DNA from: Erythrobacter ramosus
GTDB taxonomy: Bacteria > Pseudomonadota > Alphaproteobacteria > Sphingomonadales > Sphingomonadaceae
NCBI RefSeq assembly: GCF_009828055.1
Contig: NZ_WTYB01000006.1
Location: forward strand, 1 to 44,452
DNA: 44,452 bases
Direction: 5' to 3'
The position numbers were made by a program, and so were the translations under genes. How positions within the stretch are numbered: the stretch's first letter is position 1; each line of letters opens with the position of its first letter. Below, piece after piece: positions 18,536-26,944 of this stretch. The notes under the pieces were generated by a model. The model saw only the letters and a list, made by a program, of their open reading frames with translations. It searched no databases and was not told the origin of the DNA.

Positions 18536-19411
18536 TCAAAGGACGTCCGCGAATGATTTTTCGACGGACCGGAAGACGCTAAGCCCAAGCCAGAGCATTC
18601 CAAGGCTTACTCCTAGACCCAAGGCCAAGTATTCCGGAACCAACGCTGCTTCTCCCCGCAGAAGCGACCACCGAAAACCATCGATCACGCTAGCCATCGG
18701 GTTCAAATTGTAGAGCAAGCGATACTCTTGAGGCACGACTGAACTCGCGAAGCCAACCGGCGAAACGTACATACCAAACTGGACGATAAATGGTGTGACG
18801 AAGCGGAAGTCGCGATATTGCGCGGTCAGGGCCGCCAGTAGCAGTGTTGGCCCAAGAGCCGCAACGAAGGCATATATAATGAAAAGCGGAAGGAAGATGA
18901 TCCGCCAATCAGGCAGGAAGCCGAGGATGGCCGCCACGACAAAAAATAGCCCAAGCGTAATCATGGCATCGACGAGCGAGACCACCATCGTTGCGACCGG
19001 GGAGATTAGGCGCGGAAAATAAATCTTCCGGATCATGTTAGCATTCGAGACGAGCGAATTCGAACCTTCGCCCAGCGCCGTCGAGAACAGGAACCAAGGC
19101 AAGGTGCCTGCGAGAACCATGAGCATGTAAGGCGCCTCACCTTCACTCGGCAGGCCTGCAAGGCGGCCGAAGATAACCGTGAAGATCGCCATAGTCAGCA
19201 GCGGGCGGATCACCGCCCAGGCAACACCGATAACGGTTTGCTTGTAGCGCACCGCAATGTCGCGCCAAGCCAGCACCGCGAACAGCTCATGGTAGTGCCA
19301 AAGATCCGCCCAGTACTGGCGGTTGGCGCGCCCCGCCTCAATCACGAGTTTATGCTGATTACTTTTTGAAGCGCCAGTTTCATCTGCCGTTGCCTTAGAA
19401 GATAGGATCAT
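18536..19411 (-). CDS. wzm: Polysaccharide ABC transporter permease (ABC-2 family, Wzm-like)
   Basis: A 291-residue ABC-2 permease. The cytoplasmic N-terminal amphipathic part ends in LAWRDIAVRYKQTVIGVAWA, a hallmark of Wzm/KpsM-type proteins. About six membrane helices follow, with the central IYFPRLISPVATMV and the C-terminal NPMASVIDGFRWSLL motifs also conserved. It forms the translocation channel with the Wzt ATPase encoded 7 bases downstream. The 92-base gap upstream contains TTGAAG and TATATC spaced by 17 bases (minus strand), but the latter lies only 10 bases from the ATG, so a promoter there is doubtful. Confidence 0.92.
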   Translation of the reverse strand: MILSSKATADETGASKSNQHKLVIEAGRANRQYWADLWHYHELFAVLAWRDIAVRYKQTVIGVAWAVIRPLLTMAIFTVIFGRLAGLPSEGEAPYMLMVLAGTLPWFLFSTALGEGSNSLVSNANMIRKIYFPRLISPVATMVVSLVDAMITLGLFFVVAAILGFLPDWRIIFLPLFIIYAFVAALGPTLLLAALTAQYRDFRFVTPFIVQFGMYVSPVGFASSVVPQEYRLLYNLNPMASVIDGFRWSLLRGEAALVPEYLALGLGVSLGMLWLGLSVFRSVEKSFADVL

Positions 19412-19503
19412 GGTATTCCAGATATATCAATACGATAGGATCACTTCAAGCGTTCGGGCTATAAAGCCAACAGTCAGAGTTCCTGCGTGTTCATGCAACT
19501 GCA

Positions 19504-20259
19504 TCAGGCTTTTTCATGTCGCGTTGCAATGATGAGCCCGAAATCTTGTAGATTCTTTCGTTCGATTCGCTCAATCTTGAAGCCACGCTGCTTTATCAGG
19601 TCCGTCATGTCCTCGAGGGTGCGTTCAGGGCGGGCCCACAAGTGAAACTCCATGGCTAGGTTATTTACCTTTCCAATCGACGCTGAACTCTCAAGGATGT
19701 CCCACTCCCCGCCCTCGCAATCGAGCTTGAGCAGATCGATCACTCCTCCTGCTCGGTCCACGACCGTATCAAAGTCAACCATTGGGATTTCACCCGTTGG
19801 ATCCTCTGTGACCGTCGAATGAAGAGAGTTCTCACCAAGGTTCAATTTGATGGCTCCCTGCCGTGCTCCAACTGCCTCTTGATGAATTTCAATGTCTAAG
19901 GCGGACAGATTTGATCTTAAGTAGCTGCTTATGAGAGGGTTTGGCTCGTAGGCAAAAACCTTTGCGTGAGGAAAGTGATGCCTCGCAACCAGCGAGAACA
20001 GGCCAACGTTGGCCCCCACGTCGACAACCGTCTTCAAATTTTTTGGCAGATCCCGCAGACCGTAGCAGTCGTCGAAGAAGATCAGCCCAAGCTCATGCTC
20101 CAGCACTGATTTTTCCTCGGCCGGCAGTGTCAAATCGACCCTTGCCTCCCCGACTACAAGGCGATCAAGTGAAAAGTCCCGTGAGGTCAAATAGCGCACG
20201 CCGAGTTCTGCCCAGCGACGCCGAAAATCCAGAGAATTTCGGATCCTAGAGATAAGCAT
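19504..20259 (-). CDS. FkbM-family SAM-dependent methyltransferase
   Basis: A 251-residue FkbM methyltransferase. Motif I is VVDVGANVGLFSLVA near residue 77, followed by VFAYEPNPLISSYL. The family signature is LLKLDCEGGEWDILESS near residue 174. It shares the FkbM fold with the enzyme at 16,457-17,281 but differs in sequence, so the two are not a recent duplication. It lies upstream of Wzm/Wzt and downstream of the damaged acyltransferase. A role in O-methylating the exported glycan is inferred. Confidence 0.85.
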   Translation of the reverse strand: MLISRIRNSLDFRRRWAELGVRYLTSRDFSLDRLVVGEARVDLTLPAEEKSVLEHELGLIFFDDCYGLRDLPKNLKTVVDVGANVGLFSLVARHHFPHAKVFAYEPNPLISSYLRSNLSALDIEIHQEAVGARQGAIKLNLGENSLHSTVTEDPTGEIPMVDFDTVVDRAGGVIDLLKLDCEGGEWDILESSASIGKVNNLAMEFHLWARPERTLEDMTDLIKQRGFKIERIERKNLQDFGLIIATRHEKA

Positions 20260-20367
20260 ACGGGCTGCCCTTCAGTTATCCAAAGGCGTACGACGGCGCA
20301 CATATATTAAGCATTGGGGACATTTTTCTCGCAGTATGGAAATCGCCCCACTCACTCATCTGCACTT

Positions 20368-20405
20368 CCACACTCGCTGCCCCCCCGGGGGGGCAGCGAG
20401 TGTGG
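20368..20405. repeat. Perfect 38-base palindrome with zero-length loop
   Basis: Two 19-base arms are exactly complementary around a centre between 20,386 and 20,387, where seven C are followed by seven G. The flanks outside 20,368 and 20,405 no longer pair. It lies in the gap between the acyltransferase pseudogene and the FkbM methyltransferase. Neither strand has a T-run after it, so a classical rho-independent terminator is not supported. It could act as a bidirectional RNA-stabilising or transcription-stopping hairpin, or as a protein site. Confidence 0.75.
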
Positions 20406-20432
20406 CCCCAAATAGTTCGCATGCATGCTCCA

Positions 20433-21456
20433 TCACAGGTAAACCTTCTTTCGCGATCCAAGAAATCGCGGAAAGGAAATTCGACGCGCGATGATTTGCG
20501 CCGGCCGCTCAACGAGCAGAAAGATCACTATCGAGACAATCAGAGATACGGCCAAAGCAATTAAAGACAGGACAAGATACTCGACCTCGCCACTGGTAAA
20601 ACGCTTACCCAAATTCACGACCCGTCCGCCCACCGGGACGTGGACAAGGTACAGCGAATAGGAGATGAGCCCCAGCCAGCCTAATGCCCGGCCCACTGCC
20701 GAGGGCACCGCGGGCACTCGGCCATAATTTGACAACAAAATGGCGACGACAAAGCCAACACATGCCTCAGTTAAAGCGCCCGCTTGAGCCATTAAGGCCA
20801 GGCAAGAGGCGAGCACCAAGAGGTTTACGCCAAGCAGGGTCTCCCTGAATGACGTGGCGGTACACCTGCAGACCCATGACAAACAGGAGCACTCTCGCCG
20901 GCCAGTCGAGAAAGGCGACAAGGACCATGCAGGCCCCAGCCAGCGCCAAGAAGCCGAGCGCCTGCTCCTTCCTTGCGATCCAGGGGAAGAGCAGGCCAAT
21001 CGAGATGTAGAAGGCAAATTCATAGGCCAGCGTCCAGTAGACCGGCTGCAGCCACTCATAACCGGTCAGCGGGATTAGGTAGAAGAGGTGCGCTGCGATC
21101 CGCCACGGATCGAGCAGCCCCTCGGTCGTCCCGCGGAATTGCGGGAGTTGCGCCGCGACGAGCGTGAGGACCAGAACGAGCAGCAGACTGACCAGATAGG
21201 GCGGCTCAAGGCGCGTCATTCGCCGCAAAATGAAGGTCGGATAGTCTCGCAAGCTGTACTCGGGGAAGGAGCGCAGGATCGAGTAGGGAATGACCAGCCC
21301 TGAAATGACGAAGAAAGCTTCGACCCCCAGAAAGCCATAGCGGCCAGTGTCTGCAAGCCAGCCCTCGCTGCCGTTGGTCAGGTGAAACCACGCCACGCTC
21401 AAGGCTGCAAGCCCGCGCAGATAATCAATCAGGTCGATGCGGGGCAGTTCGGTCAT
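20433..21456 (-). pseudogene. OafA/YrhL-type membrane acyltransferase (acyltransferase 3), frameshifted
   Basis: The first part (start 21,456, MTELPRIDLIDYLRGLAALS) has the acyltransferase-3 N-terminus with the active-site region SVAWFHLTNGSEGW and FFVISGLVIPYSI. The frame is lost near 20,830-20,870, after LLFVMGLQVYRHV. A second frame continues as FRETLLGVNLLVLASCLALM and then ISYSLYLVHVPV, the family's C-terminal motif, ending at 20,433. Joined, the two give about 340 residues, the expected length. A one-base insertion or two-base deletion explains it. As read, the first frame yields 229 residues and loses the last membrane helices. It would have O-acylated the glycan at the membrane. A sequencing error cannot be excluded. 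Confidence 0.75.
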
Positions 21457-21521
21457 CTGGCAGTGTTCAGAAGAAATGTTGCACGCATTGATTTTCTTAA
21501 ATTATTCTCGAAACTTGCCGG

Positions 21522-21547
21522 CCCACGCCCGATAAGCCCGAGTGGGG
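21522..21547 (+). repeat. Copy of the marR-associated short repeat (CGCCCGATAAGC type)
   Basis: This stretch reads CCCACGCCCGATAAGCCC followed by GAGTGGGG. It matches the first half of the repeats at 22,736 and 30,510-30,657. It lies some 60 bases past the stop of the first marR, as the other cluster does for the second marR copy. Confidence 0.55.
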
Positions 21548-21604
21548 ACCGTGTGCTGACGCAGCGCATAGGCACGCACCGCGTCAAGGAGTACTCTGCG
21601 CGCC

Positions 21605-21982
21605 TCATTCTGCGCGCCGGTCCTGAGCCGGCCCACGAGGCTCCGAGGCGCGCAATTCCGCGCCCAGCTCCTCGATCTCGCGGCGAAGCGCCTCGTATTC
21701 GGCGCGCCTGCGCTCCAGGAAGCGCCGCGTGATCGCACCCTTGGCGGCCAGCCCGCCGGGCGTGAGCACATAGGCGTAGCGGCGCTTGTCGACCGCCTCG
21801 CGAAACCGGCCGAGCTTGACGAAGCCCTTGTCGATCAAACCGCGAAGCACGTAGTGCGTGGCACCCAGGCTGAGCCCCAACTCGTCAGCCAGCTGTCGCT
21901 GGGAGAGGCTCGGATCGCGCTCAAGCAGGCGCATCACCTGAAATTGGGCATCCTCTTGGAGATGCTCACGGCGCGCGCTCAC
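21605..21982 (-). CDS. EPS-associated MarR-family transcriptional regulator
   Basis: A 125-residue winged-helix regulator. QDAQ-like HLQEDAQFQVMRLLERDP leads into the helix-turn-helix SLSQRQLADELGLSLGATHY at about residues 26-45. The wing follows as GFVKLGRF and RRYAYVLTPGGLAAKGAIT. The C-terminus is a charged helix (LERRRAEYEALRREIEELG) probably used for dimerisation. These features fit the short MarR-like group repeatedly linked to EPS loci. The start is GTG at 21,982. A palindrome GTTCAA-N2-TTGAAC lies 99 bases upstream and recurs upstream of the second marR copy, so autoregulation is likely. It is the only intact copy here. Confidence 0.85.
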   Translation of the reverse strand: MSARREHLQEDAQFQVMRLLERDPSLSQRQLADELGLSLGATHYVLRGLIDKGFVKLGRFREAVDKRRYAYVLTPGGLAAKGAITRRFLERRRAEYEALRREIEELGAELRASEPRGPAQDRRAE

Positions 21983-22080
21983 ACCCAGTCCAATTCGGTA
22001 AGGCTACCGCACGGTGTTAGCCTGCAGGCCCACCGGATAAAAATTTCGGAAACATGTAAGGCAGGCGGATACGGCATTGC

Positions 22081-22094
22081 GTTCAATCTTGAAC
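22081..22094. promoter_or_regulatory. Palindromic operator candidate GTTCAA-TC-TTGAAC
   Basis: A perfect 6+2+6 inverted repeat. The same palindrome with spacer CC occurs at 31,159-31,172, at nearly the same distance upstream of the second marR copy. Sequence similarity between the two regions continues to the right (GAACxATA, then AGCC and ATTGCA), as expected of a shared control region. Binding by the MarR protein is inferred. Confidence 0.6.
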
Positions 22095-22319
22095 AATACG
22101 ACCAGCCAGCCGCATTGCAACAGCCTTGTGCGCAAAACGGGACGTGCCGGTCAAAAGTTTCACGATGGCGTCGTCTTGGCCGCGCGCAGTCGGCACCAAT
22201 TTGGCATCTGGGCCACACAGGACCCGCCCGCAGCGTTACACTGAAAAGCGATGCGCGTGCGCCGCGCCGCTTGCATTTGGGCGTGAAACCCAGCGTCATC
22301 AGTGCGGTAAGTCTCACCC

Positions 22320-22344
22320 GGCCCCGTTTGGTGGGGCTTCTTTT
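22320..22344 (+). terminator. Rho-independent terminator-like hairpin
   Basis: GCCCC (22,321-22,325) pairs with GGGGC (22,333-22,337) across a 7-base loop, followed by TTCTTTT. This is the normal form of a plus-strand terminator. No gene ends just before it, so it may end a short RNA starting near the operator at 22,081 or be a relic. Confidence 0.5.
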
Positions 22345-22735
22345 GCCTCGCACCGCAAGGTCTGGCTCCCAAACGCAGGCGCCGCCGCCGCGCGCGGGAC
22401 TGCAAGCGATTGATCGGCGTCGCGCTTACCCCTACTCCCGTGGCGTGTTGCGAGAATTGCCAGCCCTTGACCGCTTGTGTGCCGCAGCCCTGCGCGGCGA
22501 AGTGGCCGTATTGCCGGGCCAGGGGCACGCGCTTGAAGATGGCCACGCGGAAAGGGGCGCCATCAACCGGCGGCTGCACTTACACAGCATTGCCGGACTG
22601 CTGCACCAGTGCCGCGGCCTTCTCGAGGGATGGCCTCAGGACATTCTTCCCCTCACCCCTGCACCGCCTGACGCCGCACGCGCTGTGCGCCTAACCGGCC
22701 ACGGCACTCATCCACAGCGCTGTCAATCGCGCGCA

Positions 22736-22782
22736 GCGCACGCCCGATAAGCGGCGCTGGCGCTCATCGAGCGAAGCGTTGG
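22736..22782 (+). repeat. Copy of the marR-associated short repeat, full form
   Basis: It has CGCCCGATAAGC, then TGGCGCTCATCGAGCGAAGC. The second half forms a small hairpin, CGCTC-ATC-GAGCG. The same two parts in the same order occur at 30,510-30,554 and 30,603-30,646. Confidence 0.55.
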
Positions 22783-22892
22783 TGTGGCCGGCTGCCGAAG
22801 AACATTAGCTTGGCCAAAGCCAAGACTGGCGAGCGCACGGTGGGTGGAATTGGCTGAAGCGGCCAAGGGCTATATTCTTAGGTTGTGTTTGC

Positions 22893-24620
22893 GTGAAGCT
22901 AGATGGCATGGGAACATCAGTTAATGCGGCACCCAGATGCGTCATCAAGAGCGGACATCAATTGGATTTCTCTGCCTTTCTCAAGCTTGCAGCACCCTAT
23001 AGACGGCAAATTGCGTGGGTCGCGATGCTATTCCTGGTTGGCTCGATAGCCGGATTGGGGCTGCCTTGGCTGGCAGCCACATTGCTGGGCACGCTCTTCG
23101 AGGAGCAATCCCAGTCCGCCACTTTGGTAGTATTCCTGCTGGCCGCGGCTCTTATCGTGCTGACGGCCCTGACTGTTATCGGTGGTAGGGCTTCGAGCGA
23201 CCTATCCTTCGAAATCCAGAGAGACGTGCGCAAGGACATTTACGACCACGTGCAGCGTCTGCCTGTCGCCTATCATGATCACAGTCGGCAAGGAGACCTG
23301 CTTGCGCTGATGACCTGGGAGGCCTCGCAGCTCGCGACCTTCCTGTCTCTCACGCTCACAGCGGTCCCTTCCAGCCTTGTTACGGTTGCCGGTGCGCTTG
23401 CAATCCTATTCTACCTTCACCCGCTCGCCGCGATTTTTCTGCCGCTACTGATTCCGGGATATTACCTGATCCTCAAGATCATGGGGCGCCGCCTGCGCAA
23501 TCTTGCCCAACAGGTGCAGGAGGAAGAGGCAAGGGTTTTCACCGCCGCCGAGCAGGACCTGGAGATGGCGCACAGCATCAAGGCAGCCGCAGTTGAAGAA
23601 TTGAGGCTTTCCCTGTTTGATGCACAGCTCCTGCGCTCAAGAGCTGTAAATGTCCGAGAGGGAAGAATATTGGCAACGATCGGGCCATTCATTGGTCTGT
23701 TGACCTCTCTAGCATTCGTCCTGATTATAGTAATCGTCGGTCAGGACCTTTCCCGCCAAGGGCTGAGCGCCTCCGAACTTCTGAGCGTGCTACTTTACGT
23801 CGCGTTGTTAACGCGGCCTGTCGGCTTGCTCGCGGATCTCTTCGGTCGCTTGCAGGGCGCCCGTGGGACTCTGCAGCGCATGCAGGAGGTCCTGAAGGAA
23901 CCCGTCGAAGTGGGCTACGCCTCGAACGGTAAGATCGACCGGTGTCGCGGCGCGATAGAATTCGTGGGCGTCTCATTCGCATACCCAGGAAAGCCGGAGA
24001 TCCTGCAAAACGTCAGCTTCAAGATTGAGCCCGGAGAGACGGTCGGGGTGATCGGCAAGAATGGAGCGGGCAAGTCAACCATCGCAAAACTGCTCTTGCG
24101 TTTCTACGAACCGCTTGTTGGCCAAATCCTGATCGATGGCGTGCCCACGCGCGAACTGCAAATTCAGGAGTTGAGGAAACGTATAGGCTACGTTTCGCAG
24201 CAACCCTATCTCTATAATGCGAGTATTCTGGAGAACATCACTTTCGGCGCCGAGTGCACTGATCAGAAAAGACTCGAAGAAGCGCTCCGCCAATCGCGTG
24301 CTTGCGACCTGCAAAGCCAGTTACCGGCTGGATTGGAAACGATTGTCGGTGATCGCGGCGTAAGGATTTCGGGCGGGCAGTGCCAGCGTATCGCGTTGGC
24401 ACGAGCCCTCTTGCGCAATCCCCCTATTGTTATTCTCGATGAGGCAACATCGATGTTCGACCCAGAAGGCGAAGAGGATTTCGTGCGGGAAAGCAGCATG
24501 GCCTTCGCGAACAGAACCGTAATTATCATCAGTCATCGTCCATCAAGCTTGACCTCGGCGGATCGAGTGTTTCAGGCTGTCAGCGGTCGGATCCTCGAAG
24601 TTCAGCCAATCGCGGGCTGA
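22893..24620 (+). CDS. ABC exporter, fused membrane and ATPase domains (MsbA/PglK-like)
   Basis: A 575-residue half-transporter that would act as a homodimer. The membrane domain (about residues 25-320) has six helices and the coupling-helix region RLPVAYHDHSRQGDLLALMT. The ATPase has Walker A GKNGAGKSTIAK near residue 388, Q-loop YVSQQPYL, signature VRISGGQCQRIALARALL near 490 and Walker B PPIVILDEATSMFDPEGE near 511. Substrate in such loci can be a lipid-linked oligosaccharide (compare PglK) or lipid A (MsbA). No Wzx-type flippase is visible in the window, so a flippase role is attractive but inferred. The start is GTG at 22,893 or ATG at 22,908; neither has a strong ribosome-binding site. 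An FAD enzyme follows after 89 bases. Confidence 0.85.
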   Translation: MKLDGMGTSVNAAPRCVIKSGHQLDFSAFLKLAAPYRRQIAWVAMLFLVGSIAGLGLPWLAATLLGTLFEEQSQSATLVVFLLAAALIVLTALTVIGGRASSDLSFEIQRDVRKDIYDHVQRLPVAYHDHSRQGDLLALMTWEASQLATFLSLTLTAVPSSLVTVAGALAILFYLHPLAAIFLPLLIPGYYLILKIMGRRLRNLAQQVQEEEARVFTAAEQDLEMAHSIKAAAVEELRLSLFDAQLLRSRAVNVREGRILATIGPFIGLLTSLAFVLIIVIVGQDLSRQGLSASELLSVLLYVALLTRPVGLLADLFGRLQGARGTLQRMQEVLKEPVEVGYASNGKIDRCRGAIEFVGVSFAYPGKPEILQNVSFKIEPGETVGVIGKNGAGKSTIAKLLLRFYEPLVGQILIDGVPTRELQIQELRKRIGYVSQQPYLYNASILENITFGAECTDQKRLEEALRQSRACDLQSQLPAGLETIVGDRGVRISGGQCQRIALARALLRNPPIVILDEATSMFDPEGEEDFVRESSMAFANRTVIIISHRPSSLTSADRVFQAVSGRILEVQPIAG

Positions 24621-24709
24621 ATCATCCTTCCGACCACGGTTTCGCTTCGAGCAGTTAAGCTGCAAGGTGCCGGCAAGGGCGAATTGATCAATCTAGGGAG
24701 CACTCAATT

Positions 24710-26020
24710 TTGGAGCACAATAGGGTCGTCATAATTGGTGGCGGAATATCCGGCCTCGCTTGCGCCCATTACCTCGGCGCAGACGTTGCGCTCTTTGAGA
24801 AGGATAAAGCGCTCGGAGGGTGCCTAAGAACCGACAAGAAGGATGGCTATCTAATCGATCGTACCGGACACCTTCTGCACTTCCGGCATCCAGTTGTCCA
24901 AAAGCTCATGTTTGATGACCTAGGGATCGAGTGGCTCGAATTCGACAGGAAAGCTGAAGTGCAACTCCTGTCGCGCAGGATCCCTTATCCAATACAGTAC
25001 AACCTACACGCACTGCCCGAAACCGAGCGCAGACGATGTCTCGAGGACTTCCTAGCCAGAGGCGAAGCAGACGTGGATGCAGCCGTCGATTTTGAGCATT
25101 GGAGCTCAAATTCTTACGGTAACCGACTGCACGAACTCTTCTTTGAACCGTATAATAGGAAGCTTTGGCAGACAGATCTGGACACAATCACATGCGATTG
25201 GGTCCAGAGGTTCGTTCCCCTGCCCGATGAAAAGCTAATCATCGATGGCGCTAGATCGTCGCATGAGCGGCAAGATTTTGGCTATAATGCGCGCTTTTCC
25301 TACCCACATGATGGTGGATCAGGAGCCATCATTGAAGCCCTCGCTCGACGTATTGCGTCGCCAATCCACCTCGAAGCCGAGCTCGTTGCGATCGATTTGG
25401 AGCAGAAAGTCTGCGAGTTTGCCAATGGCAGAACTGTTTCATACGATTTTCTCGTCAACACCATGCCTGTCACCAGATTGCTTGCCCTCGCCAAAGTTTT
25501 TGACAGTGACCTGCTGGCGGCTTCGCGCCAGTTTAGACACAACAGCATTTTCTACTTTGCCTTTGGCTTCCAGACACAGGGCGACATCCCGGACCTGCAT
25601 TGGCTATACGTCCCCGAAGAGAAATACTGCTTCTACAGGGCTGGGTTGCTCAGCAATTACTCGCCTGCAATCGCTCCAGCAGGCTCGGCTCTTGTCTGCG
25701 CGGAGATCGGTTGTCCTGGAGACAGTGCTGCAAGCATGGATCCGCACTTGCTGCGCAACCGGGCACTGGAGGAATTGACTGAGGTGGGAATCGTCCAACC
25801 TGACTGGAAGCTCGAGATGGAGCATGCCGGGTCAATTGATTGTGCTTATGTGATCTTCGATCAGCATCGTCAAAAGTACCTGCCATTGATCCTTGACTAC
25901 CTACGCAAGGCAGACGTGCTCAGCATGGGACGATATGGGGCATGGGATTATGGTTCGATGGGCGATGCAGTTCTCGAAGCCTATGAAACTGCGACTTTGC
26001 TGCGAGAAACGTACTGCTGA
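24710..26020 (+). CDS. FAD-dependent oxidoreductase (protoporphyrinogen oxidase / UDP-galactopyranose mutase-like)
   Basis: A 436-residue flavoprotein. The N-terminal Rossmann motif is VVIIGGGISGLACAHYLG (residues 6-23), followed by the FAD ribose Glu in LFEKDKALGGCLRT. The C-terminal GRYGAWDYGSMGDAVLEAYE matches the FAD-closing motif of NAD(P)-binding amine-oxidase-like proteins. Substrate-domain segments such as YPIQYNLHALPE and LFFEPYNRKLWQTDLDTIT resemble UDP-galactopyranose mutase relatives, where LPYN and KxW motifs contact UDP-sugar. The start is TTG at 24,710 with AGGGAG 9 bases upstream. A sugar-modifying role fits the locus, but true mutase activity cannot be claimed from reading alone. 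It converges with the next gene 22 bases away. Confidence 0.75.
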   Translation: MEHNRVVIIGGGISGLACAHYLGADVALFEKDKALGGCLRTDKKDGYLIDRTGHLLHFRHPVVQKLMFDDLGIEWLEFDRKAEVQLLSRRIPYPIQYNLHALPETERRRCLEDFLARGEADVDAAVDFEHWSSNSYGNRLHELFFEPYNRKLWQTDLDTITCDWVQRFVPLPDEKLIIDGARSSHERQDFGYNARFSYPHDGGSGAIIEALARRIASPIHLEAELVAIDLEQKVCEFANGRTVSYDFLVNTMPVTRLLALAKVFDSDLLAASRQFRHNSIFYFAFGFQTQGDIPDLHWLYVPEEKYCFYRAGLLSNYSPAIAPAGSALVCAEIGCPGDSAASMDPHLLRNRALEELTEVGIVQPDWKLEMEHAGSIDCAYVIFDQHRQKYLPLILDYLRKADVLSMGRYGAWDYGSMGDAVLEAYETATLLRETYC

Positions 26021-26042
26021 GCCCAATTCTGAGCACGCCGGC

Positions 26043-26942
26043 TCATCTGCAAGCGAAACCTGTGAACAGGCTCTTGAACACTAGGCCCGGTGCCTTCCAG
26101 ATCGCACGGCGCAAGACGCTACCCCGCGCATTGTTGCCTTCGGTATTTGCAGCGGCCTGACGGTGTGATCTCTTCGCCACCAGCTGTAATGTTTTCACAA
26201 TCGCACTTGGCCATCGCAGCAGGAGCAGGATCAGATAAGCAACGCGGCTTTCTTCCACTTCTGTGTGATGTGTTTCATTTCGCGGGTGGTAGACTTCGGC
26301 CAGTGGCTCATTGACCACGGTCAGGCCGTAGTTGAGGGCACTGAACAAAAATAAGGAGTCGTCACCGCACACAGGCCGACCCTGACCCAGTCGTTCATCG
26401 AAGAGGCCGACACGTTTGAAGGCGTGGCGTGTTACGGCCATATTTGCGCCCACTCCAATAGCACCAAATGCCAGACGATCGAACCAGTCTCCACTTCTCT
26501 TGTTGAATAGTACCTTCTGTTCGTCCGCGATGAATGAACGAAATGTGATCAGCAAGCGCTTCGGATTGCTACCGAGTTCAAACACAGGTCCGACCACTAC
26601 GTCCACCGAGTTATTATCCAGAGCGAAAATCAGTCTTTCGATCCAATCGGGAGCAACCAAGGCATCATCGTCGGTAAAGGCCATGACCTCACCACTTGCT
26701 TTTCGTATGCCAACGTTGCGTGCTCTCGCGGCCCCAGCGATATTTTCGCGCAAGTAGAGTGCGCCGGCCTCTTCAGCGATCTCTTTGATCGCTTCAGCGT
26801 TGTCAGACGCGCTGTCGACCACGATCAGTTCATCCGCCGGCCCGAGGCAAGACACTACCGACGCGAGGCAGGCCTTGAGTTCGGCCGGGCGGTTGCGCGT
26901 CCCAATAATCACCGAGGCGCGAACGGGACAATTTATTGTCAT
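26043..26942 (-). CDS. Glycosyltransferase family 2 (GT-A)
   Basis: A 299-residue GT2 enzyme. VRASVIIGTRNRPAELKACL opens the fold. DELIVVDSASDNAEA gives the nucleotide Asp, VMAFTDDDALVAPDW the DXD motif, and CGDDSLFLFSALNYGL the catalytic ED-type region. It is the last gene of a four-gene minus-strand group (deacetylase, methyltransferase and another GT2), 2 bases after the deacetylase stop. Base composition of this group looks less GC-rich than the first 15 kb, consistent with separate acquisition. Substrate is unknown. Confidence 0.86.
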   Translation of the reverse strand: MTINCPVRASVIIGTRNRPAELKACLASVVSCLGPADELIVVDSASDNAEAIKEIAEEAGALYLRENIAGAARARNVGIRKASGEVMAFTDDDALVAPDWIERLIFALDNNSVDVVVGPVFELGSNPKRLLITFRSFIADEQKVLFNKRSGDWFDRLAFGAIGVGANMAVTRHAFKRVGLFDERLGQGRPVCGDDSLFLFSALNYGLTVVNEPLAEVYHPRNETHHTEVEESRVAYLILLLLRWPSAIVKTLQLVAKRSHRQAAANTEGNNARGSVLRRAIWKAPGLVFKSLFTGFACR

Positions 26943-26944
26943 GA

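Larger units (their letters stand above)
22095..22892. other. About 800 bases with no supported gene
   Basis: No reading frame here has recognisable domains, a sound ribosome-binding site or normal composition; the longest plus-strand frame overlaps marR antisense and is rich in Cys, Arg and Pro. The stretch holds a terminator-like hairpin at 22,320-22,344 and a short repeat copy at 22,736-22,782. The base pattern suggests decayed accessory DNA, possibly phage or plasmid derived, but I cannot identify its source. The promoter for the exporter at 22,893 should lie at its right end; TATATT at about 22,871 is the only suggestive box. Confidence 0.5.

Noticed and set aside
21854..22750. A 298-codon plus-strand frame
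   Set aside because: Its beginning is antisense to marR, it has no recognisable domain, no ribosome-binding site and an abnormal residue mix.
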